A DNA stretch of 5,419 nucleotides from Desulfocapsa sp. Its GTDB lineage: Bacteria > Desulfobacterota > Desulfobulbia > Desulfobulbales > Desulfocapsaceae. The position numbers and the translations under genes were made by a program. Shown here piece by piece: positions 1 through 5,372 of the stretch (positions within the stretch are counted from its first letter, which is position 1; every line of letters begins with the position of its first letter). The notes under the pieces are model-generated. The model was not told where the DNA came from. It ran no database searches and saw only the letters and a list, made by a program, of their open reading frames with translations. The stretch spans positions 1 to 5,419 of the forward strand of contig JAOZKX010000097.1 in NCBI GenBank assembly GCA_029935135.1, read 5' to 3'.

Positions 1-750
1 AACCTGTTCTGCACCAGCATCGCCCATGGCAGCAAGCATTGCCTCATCAGAAGCATCATCACCATCAAGATGTGCCTGGCCGGCAAGTACAGCCTCAGCC
101 ACCTGACCACTAATAAGACGGATAGAACGAATTGCATCATCATTACCAGGAACAAGATACTCAATGCCATCGGGATCACAGTTTGTATCAGCAAGCACAA
201 CAAGGGGAATATTTAATTTTTGTGCTTCTGCAACAGCAATGCTTTCTTTTTTGGGATCAACAACAAAAATAACGGTGGGAAGTTTACGCATATTTTTGAT
301 GCCACCGACATTTCTTTCCAGCTTGATTCTCTCTTTTTCCATCAACAGTATTTCTTTTTTTGGAAAACGATTAATGGATCCATCTTCCTGCATGGACTCA
401 ATCAGTTTGAGACGCTCAATGGAGTTTTTAATGGTCTGAAAGTTGGTAAGCATACCACCGAGCCAGCGATGATCTACATAATACATTCCACAGCGCTTGG
501 CCTCTTCCTTGATGATTGACTGAGCCTGGCGTTTGGTACCAACAAAAAGTACACTGCCTTCTTTTGCAACAGAATCAGTGACAAATTCGCATGCAGTATC
601 AAACATGCGCTTACTAAGATCGAGATTGATAATATAAATACCGTTACGAGGGCCATAGATATATGGTTTCATCTTAGGATTCCAACGACGTGTCTGGTGA
701 CCAAAATGAAGACCTGCCTGTAACATTGCTTTTACTGATGAACCTGCCAT
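1..750 (-). CDS. rpsB: 30S ribosomal protein S2 (3' end outside window)
   Basis: S2 binds the small subunit between head and body, is added late in assembly and helps recruit S1. Reading from ATG at 748-750, 250 codons stay open to the window edge, so the C-terminus is cut off; E. coli S2 has about 241 residues, so probably only a short acidic or Ala-rich tail is missing. Visible family signatures are [19 protein letters not shown] at residues 13-31, [10 protein letters not shown] at 68-77, [13 protein letters not shown] at 94-106, and [20 protein letters not shown] at 188-207. The start is supported by a GAGGA Shine-Dalgarno 7 nt upstream. It has its own promoter and a structured leader, and is separated from the gene before it by 229 nt. 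In most bacteria tsf (EF-Ts) follows rpsB, but that would lie outside this window. Identification is from motif recognition and is very secure. Confidence 0.97.
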   Translation of the reverse strand, partial: MAGSSVKAMLQAGLHFGHQTRRWNPKMKPYIYGPRNGIYIINLDLSKRMFDTACEFVTDSVAKEGSVLFVGTKRQAQSIIKEEAKRCGMYYVDHRWLGGMLTNFQTIKNSIERLKLIESMQEDGSINRFPKKEILLMEKERIKLERNVGGIKNMRKLPTVIFVVDPKKESIAVAEAQKLNIPLVVLADTNCDPDGIEYLVPGNDDAIRSIRLISGQVAEAVLAGQAHLDGDDASDEAMLAAMGDAGAEQV

Positions 751-757
751 AATAATA

Positions 758-778
758 TCCTCTTCCAGTTAGACCTCC
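758..778 (-). promoter_or_regulatory. Tandem ribosome-binding sequences before rpsB
   Basis: The normally spaced Shine-Dalgarno is GAGGA at 758-762, 7 nt before the rpsB ATG. A second and stronger anti-16S match, GGAGGT at 773-778, lies 22 nt before the start, too far for ordinary initiation. It sits within a three-codon frame, ATG GAG GTC TAA, at 769-780. A third purine tract, AAGGCGGA, is at 781-788. The proximal site decides the start; the distal ones might act as a ribosome standby site or as part of a regulatory fold, which is inference. Confidence 0.6.
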
Positions 779-790
779 ATTCCGCCTTCA

Positions 791-816
791 TTATTGTCAG
801 TATAACTGAACAATAA
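791..816 (-). promoter_or_regulatory. Hairpin in rpsB leader (candidate S2 operator)
   Basis: On the minus strand TTATTG, a bulged T, then TCAGT (805-816) pairs with ACTGA-CAATAA (791-801) around a TAT loop, giving 11 base pairs with one bulge. It is not followed by a T-tract, so it is not an intrinsic terminator. It sits immediately upstream of the purine-rich ribosome-binding tracts of rpsB. Gammaproteobacterial rpsB mRNAs carry a structured leader through which S2 represses its own synthesis; this hairpin has a comparable position, but I cannot show that it is homologous. Confidence 0.5.
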
Positions 817-845
817 CACTGGAATACGGGGAATGTGTGTATTGT

Positions 846-872
846 GTCCTGTTCACACCATGCAATCAGGAC
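846..872 (-). repeat. Short inverted repeat in rpsB leader
   Basis: GTCCTG at 867-872 and CAGGAC at 846-851 are perfect 6-bp arms around a 15-nt loop. The loop holds GTGTG (854-858), which could instead pair with CACAC at 835-839, so two alternative folds are possible. It lies about 20 nt after the predicted transcription start and is probably part of the 5' leader structure of rpsB. Confidence 0.35.
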
Positions 873-896
873 GATTAAGTATTGCTAAAACATACA

Positions 897-925
897 ATAA
901 TACCATACCGGTGTTTATCACGCAA
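897..925 (-). promoter_or_regulatory. Sigma-70-type promoter for rpsB
   Basis: The -35 element TTGCGT (920-925) is separated by exactly 17 bp from the -10 element TATTAT (897-902). This is the best housekeeping promoter match in the window and it points at rpsB. Transcription would start near 890-893, giving an untranslated leader of about 140 nt. The position, in the only sizeable gap between divisible transcription units, fits independent expression of rpsB. Confidence 0.6.
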
Positions 926-979
926 TATGTGACATGCTATTAGGAAAAGAAAATTCTATAGAGAAAAATCTATCCAAGA

Positions 980-1750
980 TCACTTCACCATCAGAGAAGT
1001 GGGGACACCAAGAAAATATTTAAGCCATTCATAGGCGAATTTCAAAAGTTCTTCATCGGATTCATTGATACGACGTTTTTGATCACGGGGAAGGGTGAAG
1101 TGACTGAGAAGAGAATGCTTGGCAACCATCATACGGAAATTATCTATATCATAACATGCAGTGAATGCGACCTGCTGTTTAGAGCCACCACTTCCCTCAC
1201 CGCCCCAGGGATTGCCAGAAAAAACAGTATCCATTTTTGTCCAGAGTTCATCCATCAGGTTATACTCATCCAGACGCTGATCACGGATCCACTTTTTTAC
1301 AGTGAATGATTTTTCCTCTTGGTGGCCATGACAATAGTCGTGATCAGTCATAAAATAAAAATCGGATTGTGTACGCTTTTGGGGATCACGATCCACGGCT
1401 CGCTCAAGTGGATACATACGACAGGCAGCAGGTCGATCGAGATAGACATTACAGCCTTCCTCACCTAGAAATGGACATGATTTTTCACCATCATCAGCCA
1501 GACGAAGCATAAGTGATGGAAAATATGGGTGTGCTGAACCCTGAACAACCCTGACATAATTTTCTATAAACAGCTGAGAAGTAATCTGCAGATGGTTTTT
1601 CAGACGAAGGATATCATAGGGATACAGAAACATATCAACATTCCTGCAACAAACCATATAACAATCAACACCAGAATGACACTCAAAGGAAAATTTCTCC
1701 TTTTTGGCTAACGGTACCATTCCCTCAGGAAACTCTTTACTCGTTTTCAT
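980..1750 (-). CDS. YkgJ-family cysteine-cluster protein (CxxxCC, putative metal-binding)
   Basis: The 256-residue product begins at ATG 1748-1750. It has nine cysteines arranged as in the family described as zinc- or iron-chelating: C24, C30 and the C34-C35 pair within ECHSGVDCYMVCCRNVD, then C92, C100 and C110 within a block ending NVYLDRPAACRMYPLERA, plus C140 and C199. The following FLYPYDILRLKNHL segment is also typical. No signal peptide or membrane segment is visible, so it is probably cytoplasmic. Family function is largely unproven; the flagellin lysine methylase FliB shares a related cysteine domain, but that activity should not be assumed here. The start is uncertain: an in-frame GTG at 1766-1768 would add six residues and a later ATG at 1718-1720 would remove ten; none has a well-spaced Shine-Dalgarno. 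The gene sits between the alpha-operon terminator and rpsB, with no clear promoter, so it may depend on readthrough. Confidence 0.85.
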   Translation of the reverse strand: MKTSKEFPEGMVPLAKKEKFSFECHSGVDCYMVCCRNVDMFLYPYDILRLKNHLQITSQLFIENYVRVVQGSAHPYFPSLMLRLADDGEKSCPFLGEEGCNVYLDRPAACRMYPLERAVDRDPQKRTQSDFYFMTDHDYCHGHQEEKSFTVKKWIRDQRLDEYNLMDELWTKMDTVFSGNPWGGEGSGGSKQQVAFTACYDIDNFRMMVAKHSLLSHFTLPRDQKRRINESDEELLKFAYEWLKYFLGVPTSLMVK

Positions 1751-1782
1751 ATGGTTTTTTTGTAACACTCTTTAAAAGGCGC

Positions 1783-1820
1783 AAAAAAAAAGCTGATATG
1801 AATAAATCCATATCAGCTTT
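1783..1820 (-). terminator. Intrinsic terminator of the alpha operon after rplQ
   Basis: A perfect 12-bp stem, AAAGCTGATATG (1809-1820) with CATATCAGCTTT (1789-1800), closes an 8-nt loop and runs into an uninterrupted T-tract ending at 1783 (nine T in all, three of them in the stem). It begins 23 nt after the rplQ stop codon. The T-tract lies on the minus-strand product, so it acts on the ribosomal operon. Confidence 0.9.
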
Positions 1821-1843
1821 CAACAATCAAATTACAATGAAAC

Positions 1844-2230
1844 TCAGCTATCGCTTTCTTCTCCGAGATCTTCGCTGTAACTTACCAGTTCCAAGATAGC
1901 CATTGGTGCACAATCACCACGACGGGGTCCCGTTTGAATAATACGAGTGTAACCACCATTGCGATCAGACAACTGTTCCTGAATTTCATTGAAGAGTTTT
2001 GCCACTACATCACGACTTCTAATAAAGCTCATTGCCTGTCTCTTGGCATGTAAATCGCCACGCTTAGCAAGGGTGATCATCTTATCAGCAACCCTACGAA
2101 CTTCTTTGGCTTTAGGCGTGGTAGTTACAATACGCTCATGTTCAAAAAGAGATGTGACCATATTGCGTACCATGGCTTCCCTGTGTGAAGTTGTACGACC
2201 AAGTCTTCTACCTGATTTTCTATGTCTCAT
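1844..2230 (-). CDS. rplQ: 50S ribosomal protein L17
   Basis: L17 lies near the polypeptide exit tunnel of the large subunit. The 128-residue product starts with the hallmark [20 protein letters not shown], followed by [20 protein letters not shown] and the helical [18 protein letters not shown] segment, and ends with the GGYTRI...[16 protein letters not shown] strand region and an acidic tail (EDLGEESDS). E. coli L17 is 127 residues, so the length is normal. The ATG at 2228-2230 has an AGAGGA Shine-Dalgarno about 7 nt upstream. It is the last gene of the alpha operon, 57 nt after rpoA, and is followed directly by an intrinsic terminator. Confidence 0.98.
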   Translation of the reverse strand: MRHRKSGRRLGRTTSHREAMVRNMVTSLFEHERIVTTTPKAKEVRRVADKMITLAKRGDLHAKRQAMSFIRSRDVVAKLFNEIQEQLSDRNGGYTRIIQTGPRRGDCAPMAILELVSYSEDLGEESDS

Positions 2231-2247
2231 AATACTATCCTCTACTT

Positions 2248-2271
2248 AATTTTATCTATCAGGATAAAATT
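2248..2271 (-). repeat. Hairpin in the rpoA-rplQ gap
   Basis: AATTTTATC (2263-2271) and GATAAAATT (2248-2256) are perfect 9-bp arms around a 6-nt loop, ending 5 nt before the rplQ Shine-Dalgarno. The stem is AT-rich and not followed by a T-tract, so it is not a terminator. It could be an RNA processing or stability element, or could modulate L17 translation; no function can be read from the sequence alone. Confidence 0.5.
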
Positions 2272-2287
2272 TATATCTACAATTTTC

Positions 2288-3334
2288 CTATAGTTCCTTG
2301 ACTTCCTCAGATTCTTCAATCTCAGGCGGGATCCAGGTTTCAAACTTCATACCAAGCGTAAGATCCATATCAGTAAGAAGTGTTTTGATTTCATTAAGTG
2401 ATTTCCTACCAAAGTTCTTTGTTTTCAACATTTCCTGATCAGTTTTCTGAGCAAGCTCACCAATAAAATTTATATCGGCATTTTTCAGACAATTAGCTGA
2501 ACGTACAGATAGTTCAAGATCCTCAACAGGCTTATCAAGGTAAGGATTCAATGGTTCTGAATCTTTATCATCTTCCTCAGCTACTTCTGGTTCCACTGCC
2601 TGCTCATCAAAATTGATAAAGACAGTCAATTGGGATTTGAGAATTTTAGCAGCATAAGCAAGAGCGTTCTCAGGTTTGACACTTCCATCAGTTTCAACTT
2701 CCATCGTTAACTTATCAAAATCTGTTTGCTGCCCAACACGAGCATTGGAAACAGAATATTGAATCTGTCGAACAGGAGTAAAGATGGAATCTATTGGAAT
2801 TTGACCAATATCAAGATTTTCCTTGTCCTGTTTTTCAGCGGGTTGATATCCTTTTCCCCACTCAACAGTAAGTTCAGCATGAAATTCAGTATCACCAGTC
2901 AGAGTGCAGATCAACTGCTCACCGTTCATTACCTCGACAAAGGCATTACCGCCAATATCGGCAGCAGTGATTTCACCTGGCCCTTTTTTATCGATGATTA
3001 CTGTTTCACTATTTTCTGAGTTTAATTTCAAACGAACCTGTTTCAGGTTCAGAATAATCTCGCTTACATCTTCCTTTACATCCTGCATGGATGTAAATTC
3101 ATGTAAAGCTCCTTCTATTTTGACACTAGTTATCGCTACACCCTGAATCGAGGAGAGCAAAATCCGTCTCATCGAGTTACCAATGGTCGCAGCAAATCCT
3201 CTTTCCAATGGTTGACATACAAATTTACCGTAGAATTCGGTATGTTTTGCAGCATCTACCTCAAGATTACCTGGTTGGATGAGTTCGTGCCAATTGCGAT
3301 AAATAGGGAGTGTCTCTTCAGCAGTTTCAGTCAT
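2288..3334 (-). CDS. rpoA: DNA-directed RNA polymerase subunit alpha
   Basis: The alpha subunit dimerises to nucleate assembly of RNA polymerase and contacts UP elements and activators. The 348-residue product has a complete N-terminal domain with the dimerisation signature RGFAATIGNSMRRILLSS at 45-62 and the IEGALHEF segment at 73-80. A strongly acidic linker rich in E and D lies at about 243-262. The C-terminal helix-hairpin-helix domain follows, with LSVRSANCLKNADINFIGEL at 275-294, where R278 corresponds to the DNA-contacting R265 of E. coli, and LKTKNFGRKSLNEIK at 303-317. It ends in an acidic EIEESEEVKEL tail. E. coli alpha is 329 residues; the excess lies mainly in the linker and termini. 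ATG at 3332-3334 has AGGA about 6 nt upstream. Its place between rpsD and rplQ is the standard alpha-operon position. Confidence 0.99.
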   Translation of the reverse strand: MTETAEETLPIYRNWHELIQPGNLEVDAAKHTEFYGKFVCQPLERGFAATIGNSMRRILLSSIQGVAITSVKIEGALHEFTSMQDVKEDVSEIILNLKQVRLKLNSENSETVIIDKKGPGEITAADIGGNAFVEVMNGEQLICTLTGDTEFHAELTVEWGKGYQPAEKQDKENLDIGQIPIDSIFTPVRQIQYSVSNARVGQQTDFDKLTMEVETDGSVKPENALAYAAKILKSQLTVFINFDEQAVEPEVAEEDDKDSEPLNPYLDKPVEDLELSVRSANCLKNADINFIGELAQKTDQEMLKTKNFGRKSLNEIKTLLTDMDLTLGMKFETWIPPEIEESEEVKEL

Positions 3335-3359
3335 GAGTTTCCTATTCTATAATGTTGCG

Positions 3360-3376
3360 TTGTTAATCACTAACAA
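3360..3376 (-). repeat. Small inverted repeat in the rpsD-rpoA gap
   Basis: TTGTTA (3371-3376) and TAACAA (3360-3365) are perfect 6-bp arms around a GTGAT loop. It lies midway in the 55-nt gap, about 17 nt before the rpoA Shine-Dalgarno. No T-tract follows. A short AT-rich repeat like this can arise by chance, so the functional call is weak. Confidence 0.3.
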
Positions 3377-3389
3377 TTGAAATTATAAC

Positions 3390-4019
3390 TTATTTGGAAT
3401 ACAACTCAACAATCAGTTGTTCCTGAATAGGCATGGTAATTTCTTCACGATTAGGCAGCGCTTTAACCGTAGCCTTAAACGCATCTTTGTCCAACTCAAG
3501 CCATGTTGGAATACCTCGTCTGGCAACAGCCTCAAGACTTTCAATAATGTGGCTGTTGGTACGGCTTTTTTCTTTGATTGTGATAACATCACCGGTAGAA
3601 ACAAGAAATGAAGGAATATTAACCTTCTTTCCGTTAACCAGAACATGATTATGTCGTACTACCTGCCGGGCATGACTTCTTGATGAAGCAAAACCAAGGC
3701 GGAAGATTGTGTTATCAAGTCTTCTCTCAAGCAGAACAAGAAGATTTTCACCGGTAACACCTTTTTGCAGGTCTGCTTTGTGAAAATAGCGCCTGAACTG
3801 ACCCTCAAGCATTCCGTAAATGCTTTTAACTTTTTGTTTTTCACGTAACTGAATAGCGTAATCAGATACCTTCCTGAAACGAGCCTGTCCATGTTGACCC
3901 GGGCCGAATGCTCTTCTTTCAAATGAACATTTATCTGAATAACAGCGATCTCCTTTGAGATACAGTTTCAGGTTTTCTCGTCTGCAACGACGGCAGGCAG
4001 CGCCTATATTTCTAGCCAC
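3390..4019 (-). CDS. rpsD: 30S ribosomal protein S4 (zinc-finger form)
   Basis: S4 is a primary 16S rRNA-binding protein that nucleates body assembly and in many bacteria represses translation of its own operon. The 209-residue product carries an N-terminal C4 motif, C9-x2-C12-x13-C26-x4-C31, so this is the zinc-binding form, unlike E. coli S4. Next come [20 protein letters not shown] at 35-54, the [12 protein letters not shown] helix at 68-79, the [19 protein letters not shown] segment, and the S4 RNA-binding domain ([21 protein letters not shown] at about 116-136). The start is GTG at 4017-4019, chosen because a GGAGA Shine-Dalgarno at 4025-4029 is spaced 5 nt from it and because the MARNIGA N-terminus is at the family position. 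It lies 65 nt after rpsK and 55 nt before rpoA. Confidence 0.98.
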   Translation of the reverse strand: MARNIGAACRRCRRENLKLYLKGDRCYSDKCSFERRAFGPGQHGQARFRKVSDYAIQLREKQKVKSIYGMLEGQFRRYFHKADLQKGVTGENLLVLLERRLDNTIFRLGFASSRSHARQVVRHNHVLVNGKKVNIPSFLVSTGDVITIKEKSRTNSHIIESLEAVARRGIPTWLELDKDAFKATVKALPNREEITMPIQEQLIVELYSK

Positions 4020-4024
4020 TTCAT

Positions 4025-4029
4025 TCTCC
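4025..4029 (-). promoter_or_regulatory. Shine-Dalgarno selecting the GTG start of rpsD
   Basis: GGAGA is 5 nt from the GTG start of rpsD. An out-of-frame ATG at 4022-4024 directly abuts it with no spacing; read from there, translation would stop after six codons inside rpsD. The spacing therefore favours GTG and argues that the ATG is not the rpsD start. Confidence 0.75.
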
Positions 4030-4084
4030 GATTAATGTGATATAATGAATATGATGTAATATTAAATTGAGTGAACAGGACAAG

Positions 4085-4483
4085 TTATACCCGACGGCGT
4101 TTCGGTGGTTTGCAACCGTTATGGGGCACTGGTGTCACATCAATGATCTTACTGACATCAAGATTTGTATTGATAAGTGCACGCAAGGCTGCTTCTCTAC
4201 CAGGCCCTGGTCCTTTAACATGAACCTCAACCTTTCGCATGCCTTGATCTTCAGCTTTCTGTATAGCCTCAGCTGCGGCATTCTGTGCTGCAAACGGTGT
4301 ACTTTTTCGTGAACCTTTGAACCCAAGAACTCCTGCGGAACACCAGGAAACGACATTTCCCTGTTTATCCGAAATTGTTACTATTGTGTTATTGAAGGTA
4401 GAGTAAATAAAAACTATTCCTTCAGGAATGTTTTTTTTGACTCTCTTCTTTGAGCGCAATCCTGCTCGTTTTGCTCCAGCCAT
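4085..4483 (-). CDS. rpsK: 30S ribosomal protein S11
   Basis: S11 forms part of the 30S platform near the 3' end of 16S rRNA and the mRNA exit. The 132-residue product shows the conserved core [21 protein letters not shown] at 27-47, [17 protein letters not shown] at 51-67, the [15 protein letters not shown] loop at 89-103, and the highly conserved C-terminus [18 protein letters not shown]. The Asn-Gly pair at 122-123 corresponds to the Asn reported to form isoaspartate in E. coli S11. Length matches the family (about 129 residues). ATG at 4481-4483 is preceded by AGGTG about 5 nt away. It follows rpsM by 21 nt, the tightest gap between the S-protein genes here. Confidence 0.98.
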   Translation of the reverse strand: MAGAKRAGLRSKKRVKKNIPEGIVFIYSTFNNTIVTISDKQGNVVSWCSAGVLGFKGSRKSTPFAAQNAAAEAIQKAEDQGMRKVEVHVKGPGPGREAALRALINTNLDVSKIIDVTPVPHNGCKPPKRRRV

Positions 4484-4504
4484 CTTTACACCTATTTCTA
4501 TAAA

Positions 4505-4873
4505 TTAGTTACGACGAGCTGCCGCACCACGACGAGGACCTTTACGGGTCCTCGAATTGTTTTTGGTATTCTGACCACGACACGGCAGTCTCATACGATG
4601 CCGACGACCACGATATGTACCAAGATCAGTGAGACGTTTTATATCCATTGATACTTCACGCCTTCTGTCGCCCTCTACAACATACTCATCCTCGAGGACT
4701 TTCCTGATACGACTGACATCGTTACTATCAAGATCATCACTACTCATAGTGTATGGCAAATCAACCTTATCAAGGATTTTCTTTGCAGATGTGCGTCCAA
4801 TGCCATGGATGTAAGTAAGTGCTATTTCCATGTGTTTGTTTTTTGGGAGATCAACTCCCGCTATTCGTGCCAA
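4505..4873 (-). CDS. rpsM: 30S ribosomal protein S13
   Basis: S13 sits at the head of the 30S subunit, contacts the P-site tRNA through its C-terminal tail and forms intersubunit bridges. The 122-residue product starts MARIAGVDLPKNKHMEIALT, has the helix-two-turn-helix RNA-binding segment (YIHGIGRTSAKKIL at 21-34), the EGDRRREVSMDIKRL region at 67-81, and the basic tail YRGRRHRMRLPCRGQNTK then NNSRTRKGPRRGAAARRN. C98 stands where many homologues have Val in LPVRGQ. Length is near that of E. coli S13 (118). The start is TTG at 4871-4873, with AAGGAG at 4882-4887 spaced 8 nt away and no in-frame ATG nearby. It is 57 nt downstream of rpmJ. Confidence 0.98.
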   Translation of the reverse strand: MARIAGVDLPKNKHMEIALTYIHGIGRTSAKKILDKVDLPYTMSSDDLDSNDVSRIRKVLEDEYVVEGDRRREVSMDIKRLTDLGTYRGRRHRMRLPCRGQNTKNNSRTRKGPRRGAAARRN

Positions 4874-4881
4874 TGTACCAG

Positions 4882-4887
4882 CTCCTT
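4882..4887 (-). promoter_or_regulatory. Shine-Dalgarno selecting the TTG start of rpsM
   Basis: AAGGAG is the strongest ribosome-binding match among the operon's genes and lies 8 nt upstream of the TTG codon that encodes the first residue of the conserved MARIAGV N-terminus. The good Shine-Dalgarno may offset the weak start codon. A small inverted repeat at 4894-4912 lies just upstream. Confidence 0.8.
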
Positions 4888-4893
4888 AATAAT

Positions 4894-4912
4894 GACAGTG
4901 AAATATGCTGTC
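4894..4912 (-). repeat. Short hairpin in the rpmJ-rpsM gap
   Basis: GACAG (4908-4912) pairs with CTGTC (4894-4898) around a 9-nt loop. An overlapping second GACAG copy at 4912-4916 offers a competing partner. It precedes the rpsM Shine-Dalgarno by 6 nt, in the region where the S4 operator lies in E. coli, but it lacks any recognisable pseudoknot and could be chance. Confidence 0.25.
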
Positions 4913-4930
4913 TGTCGAAAAATATGAATA

Positions 4931-5044
4931 TTAACCTTGCCGTTGTTTATGCTTTTTGACCTTACAGTCAACGCGAACAACACCTTTACGCTTATAAACG
5001 CGACACTCAGAACACATTTTTTTGACAGATGCTCTTACTTTCAT
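4931..5044 (-). CDS. rpmJ: 50S ribosomal protein L36 (zinc-binding form)
   Basis: L36 is the smallest large-subunit protein and stabilises 23S rRNA near the peptidyl transferase side. The 37-residue product begins [20 protein letters not shown] and ends HKQRQG. It has the complete zinc ribbon C11-x2-C14-x12-C27-x4-H32, making it the C+ form. It is one residue shorter than E. coli L36, in the loop between C27 and H32. The ATG at 5042-5044 lies 11 nt after the infA stop, with only a weak AGAG ribosome-binding sequence, so translation may be coupled to infA. The ORF is too short for many gene finders but the family match is unmistakable. Confidence 0.97.
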   Translation of the reverse strand: MKVRASVKKMCSECRVYKRKGVVRVDCKVKKHKQRQG

Positions 5045-5055
5045 TTGATAACTCT

Positions 5056-5292
5056 CTATTTTTTCTTTTTACTATTTTTAGCACGAAATGTAACCCGACC
5101 CCTAGTCAAATCATAGGGAGAGAGTTCTATCGTTACTCGATCACCAGGCAGTATTTTGATAAAATGCATACGCATTTTTCCTGAAATATGTGCCAGAACT
5201 TTATGTCCGTTGTCCAGTTCCACGCGAAACATTGCGTTTGGAAGTGGCTCAACGATGGTACCTTCTACTTCAATGGCTTCTTCTTTTGCCAT
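5056..5292 (-). CDS. infA: Translation initiation factor IF-1
   Basis: IF-1 binds the A site of the 30S subunit during initiation and cooperates with IF-2 and IF-3. The 78-residue product is a single S1-like OB fold: [20 protein letters not shown] at 8-27, the conserved [20 protein letters not shown] at 29-48, and [20 protein letters not shown] at 50-69. It is about six residues longer than E. coli IF-1 because of a lysine-rich tail, AKNSKKKK. The ATG at 5290-5292 has AGGAG about 7 nt upstream. It is the first complete gene of the alpha-operon block here, followed closely by rpmJ, the arrangement usual outside the Enterobacteria. Confidence 0.98.
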   Translation of the reverse strand: MAKEEAIEVEGTIVEPLPNAMFRVELDNGHKVLAHISGKMRMHFIKILPGDRVTIELSPYDLTRGRVTFRAKNSKKKK

Positions 5293-5337
5293 ACTTTACT
5301 CCTGAATTAAAAACTACCAGAACGAAAAAGAAACAAC

Positions 5338-5372
5338 AATAATACATTCACCCTAAAAAGTGAAGTATTATT
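5338..5372 (-). promoter_or_regulatory. 13-bp bulged hairpin upstream of infA
   Basis: AATAATAC-TTCAC (5360-5372) pairs with GTGAA-T-GTATTATT (5338-5351), with one bulged T at 5346 and an 8-nt loop, 45 nt before the infA start. The sequence after it is T-rich but broken by G and C, so it is at best a weak terminator or attenuator. The 3' arm contains TATTAT (5339-5344), the same -10-like hexamer as the rpsB promoter, but no acceptable -35 element is correctly spaced. It most likely separates or processes the mRNA between map and infA. Confidence 0.45.

Noticed and set aside
164..519. Plus-strand open frames of 91 and 99 codons
   Set aside because: They lie antisense to rpsB, whose frame is open and matches S2 throughout; the predicted peptides are hydrophobic and low-complexity and have no recognisable family.
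474..656. Minus-strand 60-codon frame inside rpsB
   Set aside because: It is an alternate frame of rpsB with no ribosome-binding site of its own and no family features.
951..975. Possible terminator after the cysteine-cluster gene
   Set aside because: The stem ATAGA/TCTAT is only 5 bp and AT-rich, and the T-run is interrupted, so termination cannot be claimed.
1989..2249. Plus-strand 86-codon frame
   Set aside because: Antisense shadow of rplQ; the composition mirrors the complement of a basic ribosomal protein.
3339..3376. Possible promoter before rpoA (TTGTTA and TATAGA)
   Set aside because: The spacing would be 19 bp, and transcription would start about 5 nt before the rpoA ATG, inside or after the ribosome-binding site.
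4044..4083. Possible promoter in the rpsK-rpsD gap (TTGTCC and TATTAC)
   Set aside because: The spacer is 16 bp but both hexamers are weak, and the AT-rich gap gives such matches by chance; no supporting operator or discriminator is visible.
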